From CAWJMD01 sp963700925 (lineage in GTDB: Bacteria > Actinomycetota > Actinomycetes > Actinomycetales > CAWJMD01), in the NCBI GenBank assembly GCA_963700925.1, contig OY969553.1, positions 1,984,001 to 2,048,000 on the forward strand: a DNA stretch of 64,000 nucleotides. Reading direction: 5' to 3'. This document shows positions 41,820-51,501 of the stretch, one piece after another. The first letter of the stretch is position 1. Every line of letters begins with the position of its first letter. A program made the translations under genes and the position numbers. The notes beneath the pieces were generated by a model, which was not told the origin of the DNA, made no database searches, and saw nothing but the letters and a program-made list of their open reading frames with translations.

Positions 41820-44730
41820 ATGACCGGGCCACTCGAGCTGGTCGGACGCGACAGCGAGCTCGCCCGGGTCGTCGCGTGCGCGGAAGCGGTCGTGTCGAGC
41901 GGTCTCGGCGTGGTCGTCGTCTCCGGTGAGCCGGGCATCGGCAAGTCGACCCTGCTCGCCGAGGTGAGCAGGCGGCTTGCCGAGCGCCGGTGGCACACCT
42001 GCGAGGTGGTCGCCGACGAGCTGCACGGCCGCACCCCCTACTCGGCGCTGGTCGAGGGGGCTCGCTCGCTGGCCGGTCGCATCGACAACAGCTGGTCGGA
42101 ACGCCTTCGACGCGAGGCGGTTTCGGCGCTCGACGTGTTCGACGCGGGCCAGGTCGACGACGGGGGTGCCTGGTTCGGCCGGGCCGAGGAGGCGTTCACG
42201 CGACTGGTGACCTCGCTGGCCGCCGTAGGGCCTGTCGCCGTCACGGTGGACGACGCGGACTTGCTCGACGAGGACTCGGTAGCCCTCCTGACGGTGCTGC
42301 TGCGACGCCTGAGGACCGCCCCGGTCGTGCTGCTGCTCACTGCTCGACGCCACCCCCTGCGCCCGAGCCTCGTGCTGGAGCTGATGCTCGACAGGCTGAG
42401 CGCGGTGGCCGACGTCGAGCGAGTCGAGCTGGAGGCCTGGGGATCCGACGACGTCGCCGCAGGGATCACTCCCGCGCTCGGCGCCGCACCCGACCAGGAC
42501 CTCGCCGACGAGGTGCACTTCAGGTCGGACGGGAACCCCCTGCTGGCCATCGAGATCGCGAGGTCGCTGACCGAGCAGCGGCTGGTGACGGTGGACGGCC
42601 AGGACGGCCAGGACGGCCAGAACGGCAGGAGGGCAGAACGGCACCGCCAGGCTGGCTCGGCCCGTCGACGACCTGCAGCTCAGCGGCCGAGACATGCTCC
42701 TGCGCCGACTGGCTCCGCTCGACCCGTCGGTCCAGGCAGTGGCGCGGGCCGCCGCGGTGCTGCGGCGACTGCGGGTGGACGAGCTCGGGCTGCTGGCCCG
42801 GGTCACCGGACTGGACGAGGACGCGACCGCACACGCATTCGACGCGCTCGTCGACGCCGAGGTGCTCTGCCAGGTCGCCGGGTCGGCCGGCAGCGTGTTC
42901 GCGTTCTCCCACGGCCTGGTGGCCGACGCCCTGTACGAGGCGACCGGCCCGGCGGAGCGCGCCAGGTTGCACCGGGCCGCCGCCGAGCAGCTACGCGACG
43001 CCCAGGCCGCCGGCCTGCCGGTCGACCTGCTGCAGCTCGCCGACCACCTCAGTGCGTCCGCGCTGCCGGGTGACCTGGCCGCCGCGAAGACGCTGACGCA
43101 GGCAGCGGACCTCGCCCGGACCCTTGCCCCGGCCCGAGCCGCCCACCTCAGCGAGCGGGCTCTTCAGCTGCTGCCCTCCGGTGCACCCGGACGCGCGCTG
43201 GTGCTGTCCACGCACTGCCGATCCCTCGCCAGGGCGTCGCGACCAGCCGACGCTGTGGTGGCGGGCCTCGCCGCCCTGGCCGAGCTGGCGCCCGGTGACA
43301 CGCGCACCCGCACGGCAACTGCCGTGGTGAGCTGCCTGTTCGGTGCCGGGAGGCTGCAGGAGGCGCTCGACGTGGTGGACGGTGAGGTCGGACGCGGCCC
43401 CCTGCCCGCCGTCCTGCACGCACAGCGGGCACTGCTCCTGGTGTTCGCCAACCGCTGCGTCGAGGCGGTCGCCGAGGTCGCGCGGACCCGGCAGCTCGTC
43501 GATGGTGCCCACGGTGAGGTGTCCCCGTCCGAACGAGTCGTCGTGATGAGCCAGCTCGGTGTCGTGACCTCGATGCTGGCCCGTCAGGACGAGACGGTCA
43601 CCTACGCCGACGAGGCGCTGGCGGCGGCCGGCACGTCACGCACCCTGCGCATGCAGGCCCTTGCCGTGGGGGCGTGTACCGGAGCGCTGGCCGGTCTGGT
43701 CGAGGACGCGACCTCGCGGCTGCGGCGCGCCGACGACATCCGGGCCGAGGTGGCTCTGGACGGCACGGTGCGACCGGCGCGAGAGCGCATGACGGACAGT
43801 GCCGTTCCCTTCCGCGGCGAGCTGCTGGTGGCATCGATCGCCGTGGACTGGCTCGGCGGACGGTGGGACGGCGCGCTGGAGGGGATCGGCCGCGTCGCGT
43901 CGGAGCTTCGCGACAGCCAGACCGTGCTGCTGGCCGGTGCCACGAGGGCGATCGAGCTGCACGTGCGGACCTGGCGTGGCGAGCTCGACCTCGCCGCGAA
44001 GATCGCCTCCGAGCCACCGCCGGCACCTCGAAACATGGCCAACCTGTACGCGATCGCCCTGTCTGACTACCTGGCGGCACGTGGCGACCTGGAGAGCGCG
44101 GTGAAGGTCGTGGACGAGGCCGTCGACGACCCGAGGACCGCGCCCTACAGCTGCGTGCTGCTGGGCAGTCTGGTCGACCTGCACCTGAGGGCCGGTGACC
44201 ACTCTCTGGCGACCGAGGCGCTCACGACGCTCGAAACCGTTGGTGGCGAACGGGTCTCGCCGTGGTCGCGAAGCGTCCTTCACCGGGCGCGTGGCCAGGT
44301 GCACAGGGACCCGGCGGCCCTGCGAGCCGCCGCCGAGGTGGCCGCCCAGGGTGGGCTGGTTCTCGAGCAGGCGACCTCGCAGCTCGCCCTCGGCCTGATG
44401 GTGGACGACGCGGCGGACGAGTTGGTGGAGGCGTACCGCACCTTCCAGGGGCTCGGCGCGCACGGTCTGCGCCGGACCGCCGGCGCCCGGCTGCGCGAGC
44501 TCGGCGCCAAGGTGCCACGAGGCCGGGCACGTGGCGCCGGTGTGCTCACCGGGTCGGAGGAGCGGATCGCGCGGCTCGTGCAGCAGGGGATGCGCAACCG
44601 CGAGATCGCGGCGGCGCTGCACTACAGCCCCCGAAGCGTCGAGGTTTACCTCTCCCGCGTCTACGCGAAGCTCGGGATCTCGTCGCGCCTCGAGCTGGCT
44701 CGCGCGCTCGACACGCTCGATCGTCCATAG
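41820..44730 (+). pseudogene. Large LuxR (LAL/MalT-like) regulator with a central frameshift
   Basis: Two frames make one regulator of about 960 residues. The 5' part, from ATG 41820, holds the ATPase: Walker A SGEPGIGKSTLLAEV, Walker B-like VAVTVDDADLLDEDSVAL. The 3' part, from about 42634, reads GTARLARPVDDLQLSGRDML, a long TPR-like helical region, and a C-terminal LuxR HTH (LTGSEERIARLVQQGMRNRE, then HYSPRSVEVYLSRVYAKLGI) ending at 44730. The frames meet at 42600-42645, where a 16-base near-duplication containing CAGAACGGCA shifts the frame. With one copy the protein would read straight through as DGQNGTARLARPV. Read as written it is broken; it may be switchable or a sequencing/assembly error. 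Confidence 0.85.
42594..42643. repeat. Short tandem repeats at the LAL regulator frameshift
   Basis: GGCCAGGAC is repeated in a 9-base tandem array (42597-42620). It runs into CAGAACGGCA at 42618-42627, repeated 16 bases later at 42634-42643. The 9-base units keep the frame; the 16-base step does not. Confidence 0.85.
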
Positions 44731-44862
44731 GTACCGGCCGTAGGTGTTGTGGTGTCCGCACTGACACGACCATCGGCCGACCCGATGTGATGACGGCGAG
44801 AGTGTTGTCGGTGTTGTCGGCGTTTCCGGTGATGTGTGGCGGAAACCGGTGAAAGGGTGACG
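44731..44862. other. Gene-free spacer with GTGTTGTCG direct repeats
   Basis: The 132 bases between the LAL regulator and the quinone oxidoreductase hold GTGTTGTCG twice in tandem (from about 44802) but no convincing gene or hairpin. A promoter for the oxidoreductase should lie here; I could not place its boxes. Confidence 0.4.
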
Positions 44863-45816
44863 ATGAGAGCGATCCAGATCTCCGAGTACGGCGGCCCCGA
44901 GGTCCTGCAGCCCGCTGAGCTGCCGGAACCGGAGGCCAAGCCGGGCTTCACGCTGGTCCGGGTCGCCGGCGCCGGCGTGAACTACGCCGACACGCACCAG
45001 GTCGAGAACTCCTACCTCAGCCCCACCACGCTGCCTCTCGTGCCCGGCGGCGAGGTCGTGGGCACGGCGCCTGACGGGCGTCGCGTCGTCGCGCTACTGC
45101 CTTTCGGCGGCTACGCGCAGCTCGCCACCGCCGCCGACTCGCTGGTCTTCGACGTCGACGACAAGGTCGACGACGGCCAAGCCCTCTCGCTGGTGCTGCA
45201 GGGCGTCACGGCGTGGCACCTGCTGCGGACCACCTGCCACCTGGAGAAGGGGGAGACGGTCGTCGTGCACGCGGGGGCCGGAGGGGTCGGGTCGATCGCG
45301 GTGCAGCTGGCACGGCACTACGGCGCCGGACGGGTCATCGCCACCGCGTCCACACCCGCGAAGCGCGACCTGGCCATCGAGCTGGGCGCCGACGTCGCGA
45401 TCGACGGCTCGCCGGAGGCTCTGCGCGACCGGCTGCTCGAGGCGGCGGGCGGTCGCGGTGTCGACGTGGTCCTGGAGATGGTCGGCGGCTCCGTGTTCGA
45501 CGAGTCGGTTCGCGCGCTGGCACCGTTCGGGCGGCTGGCGACGTACGGCCAGGCATCGCGCAAGCCACCGTCGCTGGTCGACCCGGGGGGCCTGATCGCC
45601 AAGTCGCGCACCGTCGGCGGGTTCTGGCTCGGGCATCTCTACGCGCGGCCGGACCTGATCGCCGAGCCACTGGGCGAGCTGATGGGGCTGGTGGTCGACG
45701 GCACGCTGCGGCCGGTCGTCGGCGGTCGGTACCCGCTCTCGCAGGCCCGGCGGGCGCACGAGGATCTCCTCGGCCGTGCCACCACGGGCAAGCTCGTCCT
45801 GGACCCAGAGGGCTGA
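44863..45816 (+). CDS. NADPH:quinone oxidoreductase, zinc-independent MDR family
   Basis: A 317-residue medium-chain reductase. GVNYADTHQVENSYL lacks the zinc-ligand cysteines; HAGAGGVGSIAVQLARHYGA is the NADPH-binding glycine motif; VDVVLEMVGGSVFDESVRAL and the terminal SQARRAHEDLLGRATTGKLV are typical. It reduces quinones or activated double bonds. ATG at 44863 follows AAAGGG. It lies 5 bases upstream of the acyl-CoA synthetase gene, in one operon. Confidence 0.9.
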   Translation: MRAIQISEYGGPEVLQPAELPEPEAKPGFTLVRVAGAGVNYADTHQVENSYLSPTTLPLVPGGEVVGTAPDGRRVVALLPFGGYAQLATAADSLVFDVDDKVDDGQALSLVLQGVTAWHLLRTTCHLEKGETVVVHAGAGGVGSIAVQLARHYGAGRVIATASTPAKRDLAIELGADVAIDGSPEALRDRLLEAAGGRGVDVVLEMVGGSVFDESVRALAPFGRLATYGQASRKPPSLVDPGGLIAKSRTVGGFWLGHLYARPDLIAEPLGELMGLVVDGTLRPVVGGRYPLSQARRAHEDLLGRATTGKLVLDPEG

Positions 45817-45821
45817 GACCC

Positions 45822-47702
45822 ATGAGCCAGACAGCAAGAGAGACACAGACCGCAAGCGAGCCACAGACAGCGAGGACCCTCGCCGACGCCGCCCTCGTCG
45901 CCGGTGCGTCCTTCGGCGACGACCCCGCGCTGCAGGTCAAGGTCGACGGCGAGTGGCGGCAGGAGTCGTTCGCCGAGCTGGCCGCCGCTGTGCGCGACCT
46001 GGCGGCCGGGTTGGTGCTGCAGGGCGTCCAGCCCGGAGACCGCGTCTGCGTGCTGGCGCAGACCCGGCCGGAGTGGACGAAGGTGGCGCTGGCCGTGCTG
46101 GCGGCCGGAGGGGTCGTCGTCCCGATCTACGCCTCCAGCTCACGGCAGGAGTGCGCCTGGGTGATCGGCAACTCGGGCGCCTCGCTCGTGGTCTGCGAGG
46201 GGGTGGACGAGGTCGAGCGCGTCGAGTCGCTGACCGACCTGCTCGAGATCGTGCCGCCGATCCTGGCCATGCAGGACTGTGACGGCGAGGCGGTCACCAT
46301 CGCCGAGCTGGGACAACAGGGGGCAGACCAGGGGACAGACTCAGGCGCCGAGGAAGAGCTCGAGCGTCGTCGCGCGGCGGTCCAGGTCGACGACCCGGCC
46401 GTCATCATCTACACCTCGGGGACGACCGGGCCGCCGAAGGGTTGCGTTCTGACACACCGCAACTGGATCCGGATCGGTGAGCTGACCGAGGAGCTCTCGT
46501 ACATCCGCTACGGCGACGTCGTGTACCTGTTCCTGCCGCTCGCCCACGTCTTCGCGCAGATGGTGCAGTTCGCCAGCGTGAGCATCGGCGCGACCCTCGT
46601 CTACTGGGGCGGCGACATGACGCGCATCGTCGCGGAGGTCGGCGAGGTCAGGCCGACGTTCCTGCCGTCCGTCCCCCGCATCTTCGAGAAGCTGCATGCG
46701 GCGATCACGGCCGGCCTGCCACCCGAGACGGTCGCGCAGGCGACCCAGGTGGGCCTGGCGGTCAGGTCGATGCAGCGGCGGGGCGATGAGGTCCCGGCCG
46801 AGACGTCGGCGGCCTTCGAGGCGCTGGAACCGTTGTACGCCAAGGTGCGTGGCATCTTCGGTGGCCGCCTGCGCCAGGCCCTGTGCGGCGGGGCACCCAT
46901 CTCCAAGGACGTGCTCGAGTTCTTCCACGCCGCCGGCGTGCCGGTGCTGGAGGGCTACGGGCTGACCGAGACCACTGGTATCGGCACGGTCAACACGGTC
47001 GACTCCTTCAAGGCCGGGAGCGTCGGGGTAGCCACGCCCGGCGTCGAGCTGCGCCTGATGCCGGACGGCGAGATCGAGATGAAGGGCCCCCACGTGTTCG
47101 CCGGCTACTGGGGCGACGCCGGTGCGACGGCCCACAGCGTCGTCGACGGCTGGCTGCGGACCGGCGACCTCGGCGTCGTCGACGACGACGGCTTCGTACG
47201 GATCGTGGGTCGCAGCAAGGACATCATCATCACGTCGGGTGGCAAGAACATCAGCCCGGCGAACCTCGAGAACGACCTCAGGCACTCGCCCTGGATCTCG
47301 CAGGCGCTCGTGTACGGCGACCGCCGCCCCTACCTGGTGGCGCTGGTGACTCTGGACCCGGAGATGATCTCTGCCTGGGCCGCCGGGCACGGTGTCACCG
47401 CCGGGCCGGGCGGGCTCGCCGAGGCGCCGGAGGTTCGGGCGTTGGTCGAGCAGGTCGTCGAGCAGGTGAACGACCGTTACGCGCGCGCCGAGCAGATCAA
47501 GCGGTTCGCCATCTTGCCGCGCGACCTCTCCCAGGAGGACGGCGAGCTGACGCCGAGCCTGAAGGTGAAGCGCAAGGTCGTGCACGACCGGCACCTCGAC
47601 CTGATCTCGGCGCTCTACTCCGGTGCCGGCTCAGAAGGCGCCAGCCCTGAAGTCGCCCAGGCCGACGGTGTCGGTGCTGGGGTGGGCGCCGGCACGCCGT
47701 AG
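45822..47702 (+). CDS. Long-chain fatty acid--CoA ligase (FadD15-like AMP-binding enzyme)
   Basis: A 626-residue acyl-activating enzyme that makes acyl-CoA via acyl-AMP. The P-loop-like motif is IIYTSGTTGPPKGCVLTHRN near residue 196; VLEGYGLTETTGIGTVNT is motif A5; GWLRTGDLGVVDDDGFVRIV (A7/A8), GRSKDIIITSGGKNISP, and LTPSLKVKRKVV with the catalytic Lys complete it. The N-terminus has a short QTA-type repeat. ATG at 45822 follows the oxidoreductase stop closely; the frame upstream is shadow. Confidence 0.93.
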   Translation: MSQTARETQTASEPQTARTLADAALVAGASFGDDPALQVKVDGEWRQESFAELAAAVRDLAAGLVLQGVQPGDRVCVLAQTRPEWTKVALAVLAAGGVVVPIYASSSRQECAWVIGNSGASLVVCEGVDEVERVESLTDLLEIVPPILAMQDCDGEAVTIAELGQQGADQGTDSGAEEELERRRAAVQVDDPAVIIYTSGTTGPPKGCVLTHRNWIRIGELTEELSYIRYGDVVYLFLPLAHVFAQMVQFASVSIGATLVYWGGDMTRIVAEVGEVRPTFLPSVPRIFEKLHAAITAGLPPETVAQATQVGLAVRSMQRRGDEVPAETSAAFEALEPLYAKVRGIFGGRLRQALCGGAPISKDVLEFFHAAGVPVLEGYGLTETTGIGTVNTVDSFKAGSVGVATPGVELRLMPDGEIEMKGPHVFAGYWGDAGATAHSVVDGWLRTGDLGVVDDDGFVRIVGRSKDIIITSGGKNISPANLENDLRHSPWISQALVYGDRRPYLVALVTLDPEMISAWAAGHGVTAGPGGLAEAPEVRALVEQVVEQVNDRYARAEQIKRFAILPRDLSQEDGELTPSLKVKRKVVHDRHLDLISALYSGAGSEGASPEVAQADGVGAGVGAGTP

Positions 47703-47705
47703 CTG

Positions 47706-48881
47706 TCAGGCGAGAAGCTGGGCGTTGATGCGGCCCGGGAAGCGCACGCTGAACCGGGCGGACCCCAGCCAGGTCTGGACCTCGTCGAGTCGTCGGTCAA
47801 CCTCGGCGCGCCGCTTCTTGGCCACGGGCACGAAGTAGTGGGTGCGCATCTCGCCGTCGGGTCGCCGCGCCCAGGCGCCGACCACCCGGCCGTCCACCCA
47901 GATCGTCGGCCCGGCGTTGCCGTTGCGGTCGAACGCGTCGGCCGCCTCGTCCGGCAGGTACCATCCGCGCTCCTTCCAGCCCATCGTCGTCGGGTCGAGG
48001 CCGGGCAGCACCTCGACCCACGGCTCGACCGGCTCGACGGGGGCCTCGTCACCGGCGGCGACCCACCCTTCGGCGCCGTCGAGGTCGACCGGGACCGCGC
48101 CGCAGTCGGCGAGCGCCCGGCGCATCGTGACCACCGCCCAGCCCATCCACCACCGCAGGTCGAGCGACGTGGCAGGGCCGAACCGCCGCAGCCACTGGTC
48201 GGCGAGGCCGCGCGCCGCTTCGCGCGTGTCGAGATCGCCCAGCCCACCGTCCATCCAGTCGTCCATCGCCGCCCACGTGTACTGGCCGTTCACCCACGTC
48301 CCGGTCGGACGGGTGCGCACCAGCACCCCGTCGAAGCCGAGCCCGGAGAGCACGCGGACGTGAGCGTTCTGCGTGCCCGCCCACGGCGTTCCCGTGGCGA
48401 GATGCAGGGGGTGGATCAGGGCTGGAACGAGGCGTCCGAGCTGCCTCGTGGTCATGGAGCCGTGTTCGTGCAAGACGGCGAGCAGGTCGTCTCGCGCAGC
48501 CGCGAGCCACGCATCACCGTCGTCAATGCCGTTCTCCTGCAACATCTTCACCGTGCGCCGGTGCTCGGCGGCGGCCACCGAGCGCGTGGCCGCTGCGTGC
48601 ATCCGTCGCACGGTCGGCGGGGTGGCGACCCAGAGGGTGCGGCGCATGGCGTGCTGCCGCACCACGACGCGGTCGTCGTAGAGCGCCTTCTCGACCGCGT
48701 GCACGGACGGGTTGACCATGCGCGTCATCGCCGAGAGGAACACGGTCACGGGGTCGCTGGAATGCAGGGCGACGAGATCGTCTGCGATCGCTCCGATGTC
48801 GTCGGTGTGAAGGGACGGCAGCAGCCGGTGCCGGCGCGCGAGCCGGGCCCGCCGCTCGTCGGTGTCGATCCGCCGGGTCAC
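47706..48881 (-). CDS. Winged-helix DNA-binding-domain protein (HTH_42/YcaQ-like)
   Basis: A 391-residue protein of the AlkX/YcaQ-related HTH_42 family. LVALHSSDPVTVFLSAMTRM and RRTLWVATPPTVRRMHAAAT near the N-terminus, RFGPATSLDLRWWMGW in the middle and GWYLPDEAADAFDRNGNAGP near the C-terminus are characteristic. Relatives unhook interstrand DNA crosslinks, but many actinobacterial paralogues are untested. GTG at 48881 overlaps the stop of the FAD oxidase gene (GTGA). Converges on FadD with 3 bases between. Confidence 0.8.
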   Translation of the reverse strand: MTRRIDTDERRARLARRHRLLPSLHTDDIGAIADDLVALHSSDPVTVFLSAMTRMVNPSVHAVEKALYDDRVVVRQHAMRRTLWVATPPTVRRMHAAATRSVAAAEHRRTVKMLQENGIDDGDAWLAAARDDLLAVLHEHGSMTTRQLGRLVPALIHPLHLATGTPWAGTQNAHVRVLSGLGFDGVLVRTRPTGTWVNGQYTWAAMDDWMDGGLGDLDTREAARGLADQWLRRFGPATSLDLRWWMGWAVVTMRRALADCGAVPVDLDGAEGWVAAGDEAPVEPVEPWVEVLPGLDPTTMGWKERGWYLPDEAADAFDRNGNAGPTIWVDGRVVGAWARRPDGEMRTHYFVPVAKKRRAEVDRRLDEVQTWLGSARFSVRFPGRINAQLLA

Positions 48882-50227
48882 CGACCGGATTCTTGCAGCC
48901 GCGACGGCCGGATGTTCTGGTTCAGGTGGAAGACGTTCTCGGGGTCGTACGCGTCCTTCACCGCCGTGAGCCGCTCGAGCTTGCGCGGGGTGTAGGCACG
49001 TCCGATGCCGGCCACGCCCTCGTCGTTCAGGGCGTTGACGTAGGCGCCGGTCGCGAAGCGGTCGAGTCTCGCGGCGTGCCGCCTCGTGCCCCCGATGCGG
49101 TCGTCGTCCTCGGCGGCGTCGGTCCAGCCGGTGGCAGCCACCACCTCGAAGGCGACGTCGCGGTGGCTGAAGGCCGTCGCGTCCGCCGGCACCTCGGCGA
49201 TCGCCCCGCCATGGGCCTGCAGGCTGACGCGCGGCACGAAGGTGCCGGGCCCGGCGCCCGCTCCCTCACCGCCCAGCAGCACGTCGATCGCGTCGTCCGC
49301 CAGGTCACGCACGTAGATGCCCTTCCAGTACCTGCGCATCTCGTGACCGCGCTCCATGTCGTCGCGGGTCTGCAGGTCGACGTACGACGACTCGACGACG
49401 CGCTCCGCGACCGGGCGTCCGAGCGCTCGCAGCGGCGGCAGCAGCTCGCGTCCGACGTCGGGGTCGCCGACCCACACGTAGCCGACGGTGACGACGTCAC
49501 CCTCGATGCCCGCGGCGAACGTCGCGGGGCGCGGGGCCGAGGAGTTCAGGTCGCCCCACCCCCGCAGTACCGGCGCGGCACGGTCGATCGGGAAGTCGAG
49601 CTCGACACTCAGCGTCTGCGGAGCGACCGGGTGCAGCCGGAACTCGAACTCGGTGACCACGCCGAAGTTGCCTCCTCCACCCCGCAAGGCCCAGTACAGG
49701 TCAGGGTGCTCAGACTCGCTGGCGCGCACCACGTCTCCCTCGGCGGTGACCACCTCGAACGAGATGACGTTGTCGCACGAGAGCCCGAACTGGCGCGCCA
49801 GCCAACCCATCCCGCCGCCGAGCGTGAGGCCGCCGACGCCCGTGTGGGACACGTTGCCGGCAGTGGTGGCGAGACCGTGCTCCTGGGAGGCGCGGTCGAG
49901 TGACCCGAGCATCGCGCCGCCCTGCACGCGTGCCCGTCGGCCCGCCGGGTCGACCTGGACGCCGCCCATCGGAGTCAGGTCGATCATCAGGCCGTCGTCG
50001 GGCACGGCGTGCCCCACCACGCTGTGGCCTCCGCACCGGATGCCGATCTCGAGGTCGGCCTCGCGCGCGGTGCGGATGGCTGTGACGACGTCTCGCACGC
50101 TGGCGCAGCGGAAGATCTGCCGCGGGCGCCGGTCGATCATGGCGTTCCAGATCGTTCGGGCGTCGTCGTAGCCCTCGTCGCCGGGACGCAGGACCGTGCC
50201 GTCGATCTGCTGGGTGACCTCGCTCAT
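48878..50227 (-). CDS. FAD-linked oxidase (berberine-bridge-enzyme family)
   Basis: A 449-residue oxidoreductase of the PCMH FAD-binding family with a BBE domain. His68 in IRCGGHSVVGH is the covalent flavin attachment site. The usual second, cysteinyl attachment site in this family is replaced in ATTAGNVSHTGVGGLTLGGG, so flavin is probably singly bound. The BBE end reads YDPENVFHLNQNI. ATG at 50227 has GGAG 9 bases upstream. Its stop overlaps the YcaQ-like gene start. Substrate unknown. Confidence 0.9.
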   Translation of the reverse strand: MSEVTQQIDGTVLRPGDEGYDDARTIWNAMIDRRPRQIFRCASVRDVVTAIRTAREADLEIGIRCGGHSVVGHAVPDDGLMIDLTPMGGVQVDPAGRRARVQGGAMLGSLDRASQEHGLATTAGNVSHTGVGGLTLGGGMGWLARQFGLSCDNVISFEVVTAEGDVVRASESEHPDLYWALRGGGGNFGVVTEFEFRLHPVAPQTLSVELDFPIDRAAPVLRGWGDLNSSAPRPATFAAGIEGDVVTVGYVWVGDPDVGRELLPPLRALGRPVAERVVESSYVDLQTRDDMERGHEMRRYWKGIYVRDLADDAIDVLLGGEGAGAGPGTFVPRVSLQAHGGAIAEVPADATAFSHRDVAFEVVAATGWTDAAEDDDRIGGTRRHAARLDRFATGAYVNALNDEGVAGIGRAYTPRKLERLTAVKDAYDPENVFHLNQNIRPSRLQESGR

Positions 50228-50326
50228 CAGGTGGGCTCCTTCACTCGTGTCCCGCATGCTGCCTCGCTGCACCGACAGGCAGACCCGTCGCGTGGCGCGA
50301 ACTCATCGCCCGGACCGGACCGTGGC

Positions 50327-50761
50327 TCATTCGGACCTCCCGTCGACCGAGGCGACGAGCCGCTCGAGGGTCTTGAGGAACGCCTGGCGCTCGGTGGCGG
50401 GGAGGTCACGCAACACCTCGCGCTCCATCGCCCGGATGGCCGCCCGGCAGGCCGACAGCTGCGAGCGCCCGGCGTCGGTGAGGGCGACCACGCGGTTGCG
50501 CCGGTCGGCTGGGTCTGGCGTGCGCAGCACCAGGCCGCTTGCCTCGAGCCGGTCGAGGATGGGGATGAGTCGCGTCTTGTCGCGCCCGACGGCCGCCGCG
50601 AGCTGCGACTGGGTGGCTGCCGGGCCTGACGCGAGGCCGGAGAGCACGGCGTAGTCCCACATCTCCAGGTCGTGCCGGGCCAGCAGGGGCAACTCCTCGG
50701 CGATCAGTGCGCGCGTCAGCCGGTGCAGCATCGCCCCCAGGTCGGCGCGGTCCTGGCCCAT
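50327..50761 (-). CDS. MarR-family regulator
   Basis: A 144-residue MarR protein: MWDYAVLSGLASGPAATQSQLAAAVGRDKTRLIPILDRLE carries the HTH and DPADRRNRVVALTDAGRS the wing. ATG at 50761 is taken; TTG at 50785 would extend it by eight residues into the operator. Divergent from a TIGR03086 gene across a TCTACC palindrome; the FAD oxidase gene lies 99 bases downstream on the same strand and may belong to its regulon. Confidence 0.87.
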   Translation of the reverse strand: MGQDRADLGAMLHRLTRALIAEELPLLARHDLEMWDYAVLSGLASGPAATQSQLAAAVGRDKTRLIPILDRLEASGLVLRTPDPADRRNRVVALTDAGRSQLSACRAAIRAMEREVLRDLPATERQAFLKTLERLVASVDGRSE

Positions 50762-50788
50762 GGACGAACCGTACCCCTTGACCAATCG

Positions 50789-50802
50789 TCTACCAAGGTA
50801 GA
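50789..50802. promoter_or_regulatory. Candidate MarR operator
   Basis: TCTACC-AA-GGTAGA has perfect 6-base arms and is centred between the MarR start (50761) and the TIGR03086 start (50813), 10 bases before the latter. Confidence 0.7.
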
Positions 50803-50812
50803 TGGTTAACAG

Positions 50813-51430
50813 ATGGAGACGACAACAGACCTACGCCCGCTGCATCGTCGCGCACTCGAGATGGCCGGAGCCGTTGTCTCGGAGGTGGAGTCGCGGCACC
50901 TCAGGCTGGCGACGCCCTGCGTCGGCTGGGACCTGCACCAGCTGCTCGGCCACATCATCGGCCAGAACCACGGCTTCGCCGATGCGGTGGGCGCGGTGGA
51001 CGCGCCGCGCGAGGCCTTCGCCGACCGGCGGCCCGCTCCGGACGGCGTGCCCGAAGCATGGACCGAGTCGGCCGAGAAGCTGTCCGCCGCGTTCGAGGCC
51101 GCTCCCTTGGACCGCCAGGTCGTCCTCGCCGAGTTCAGCTTCGAATCCCGCTTCCCTGTGTCGGACGTCGTCGGGTTCCACCTGCTCGACACCGTGGTGC
51201 ACGGGTGGGACGTCGCCACCGCCCTCGACCACCCCTTTCACCCCGACGACGACATGGTCGCCGAGACCCTCAAGGTGGCACGGCTCATCCCGGACGGACG
51301 GCACCGTGAGCTGCCCGGGTCCCCGTTCGGCATCGTGATCCCGACTGCCGTCTCCGAGGCGGAGGAGACCGGGGACGACTGGGCCCTCGCGCTGGCCCTG
51401 CTCGGCCGTCACCTGACCTCGACCGACTGA
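50813..51430 (+). CDS. TIGR03086 / maleylpyruvate isomerase N-terminal-like protein
   Basis: A 205-residue DinB-superfamily four-helix bundle of the actinobacterial TIGR03086 group. RLATPCVGWDLHQLLGHIIGQN contains the first metal-ligand His; LLDTVVHGWDVATALDHPF carries the HGWD motif with the second. Related enzymes use mycothiol as cosubstrate. No ribosome site precedes ATG 50813, and TTAACAG directly before it suggests a leaderless or near-leaderless message. The stop codon lies inside a tandem repeat. Confidence 0.85.
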   Translation: METTTDLRPLHRRALEMAGAVVSEVESRHLRLATPCVGWDLHQLLGHIIGQNHGFADAVGAVDAPREAFADRRPAPDGVPEAWTESAEKLSAAFEAAPLDRQVVLAEFSFESRFPVSDVVGFHLLDTVVHGWDVATALDHPFHPDDDMVAETLKVARLIPDGRHRELPGSPFGIVIPTAVSEAEETGDDWALALALLGRHLTSTD

Positions 51431-51470
51431 TCCGCCGACTGATCCGCCGACTGATCCGCGGACTGACCCG
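51423..51470. repeat. 12-base tandem repeat spanning a stop codon
   Basis: CCGACTGATCCG occurs three times perfectly (51423-51458) plus a degenerate fourth copy to 51470. The first unit contains the TGA (51428-51430) of the TIGR03086 gene. Confidence 0.9.
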
Positions 51471-51501
51471 CGCGCGAGCACTCAGCGGTCGTTCTCGCGC
51501 G
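51471..51501. terminator. Hairpin between convergent genes
   Basis: CGCGCGAG (51471-51478) pairs with CTCGCGCG (51494-51501) around a 15-base loop. It abuts the stop of the GyrI-like gene and follows the TIGR03086 gene. Confidence 0.6.

Noticed and set aside
40369..41823. 484-codon plus-strand frame opposite the EstB-type gene
   Set aside because: No motif and no ribosome site; the minus strand has SxxK and other esterase motifs.
45213..45821. Upstream extension of the FadD frame by about 200 codons
   Set aside because: It lies inside the quinone oxidoreductase gene in another frame; ATG 45822 fits the family start.
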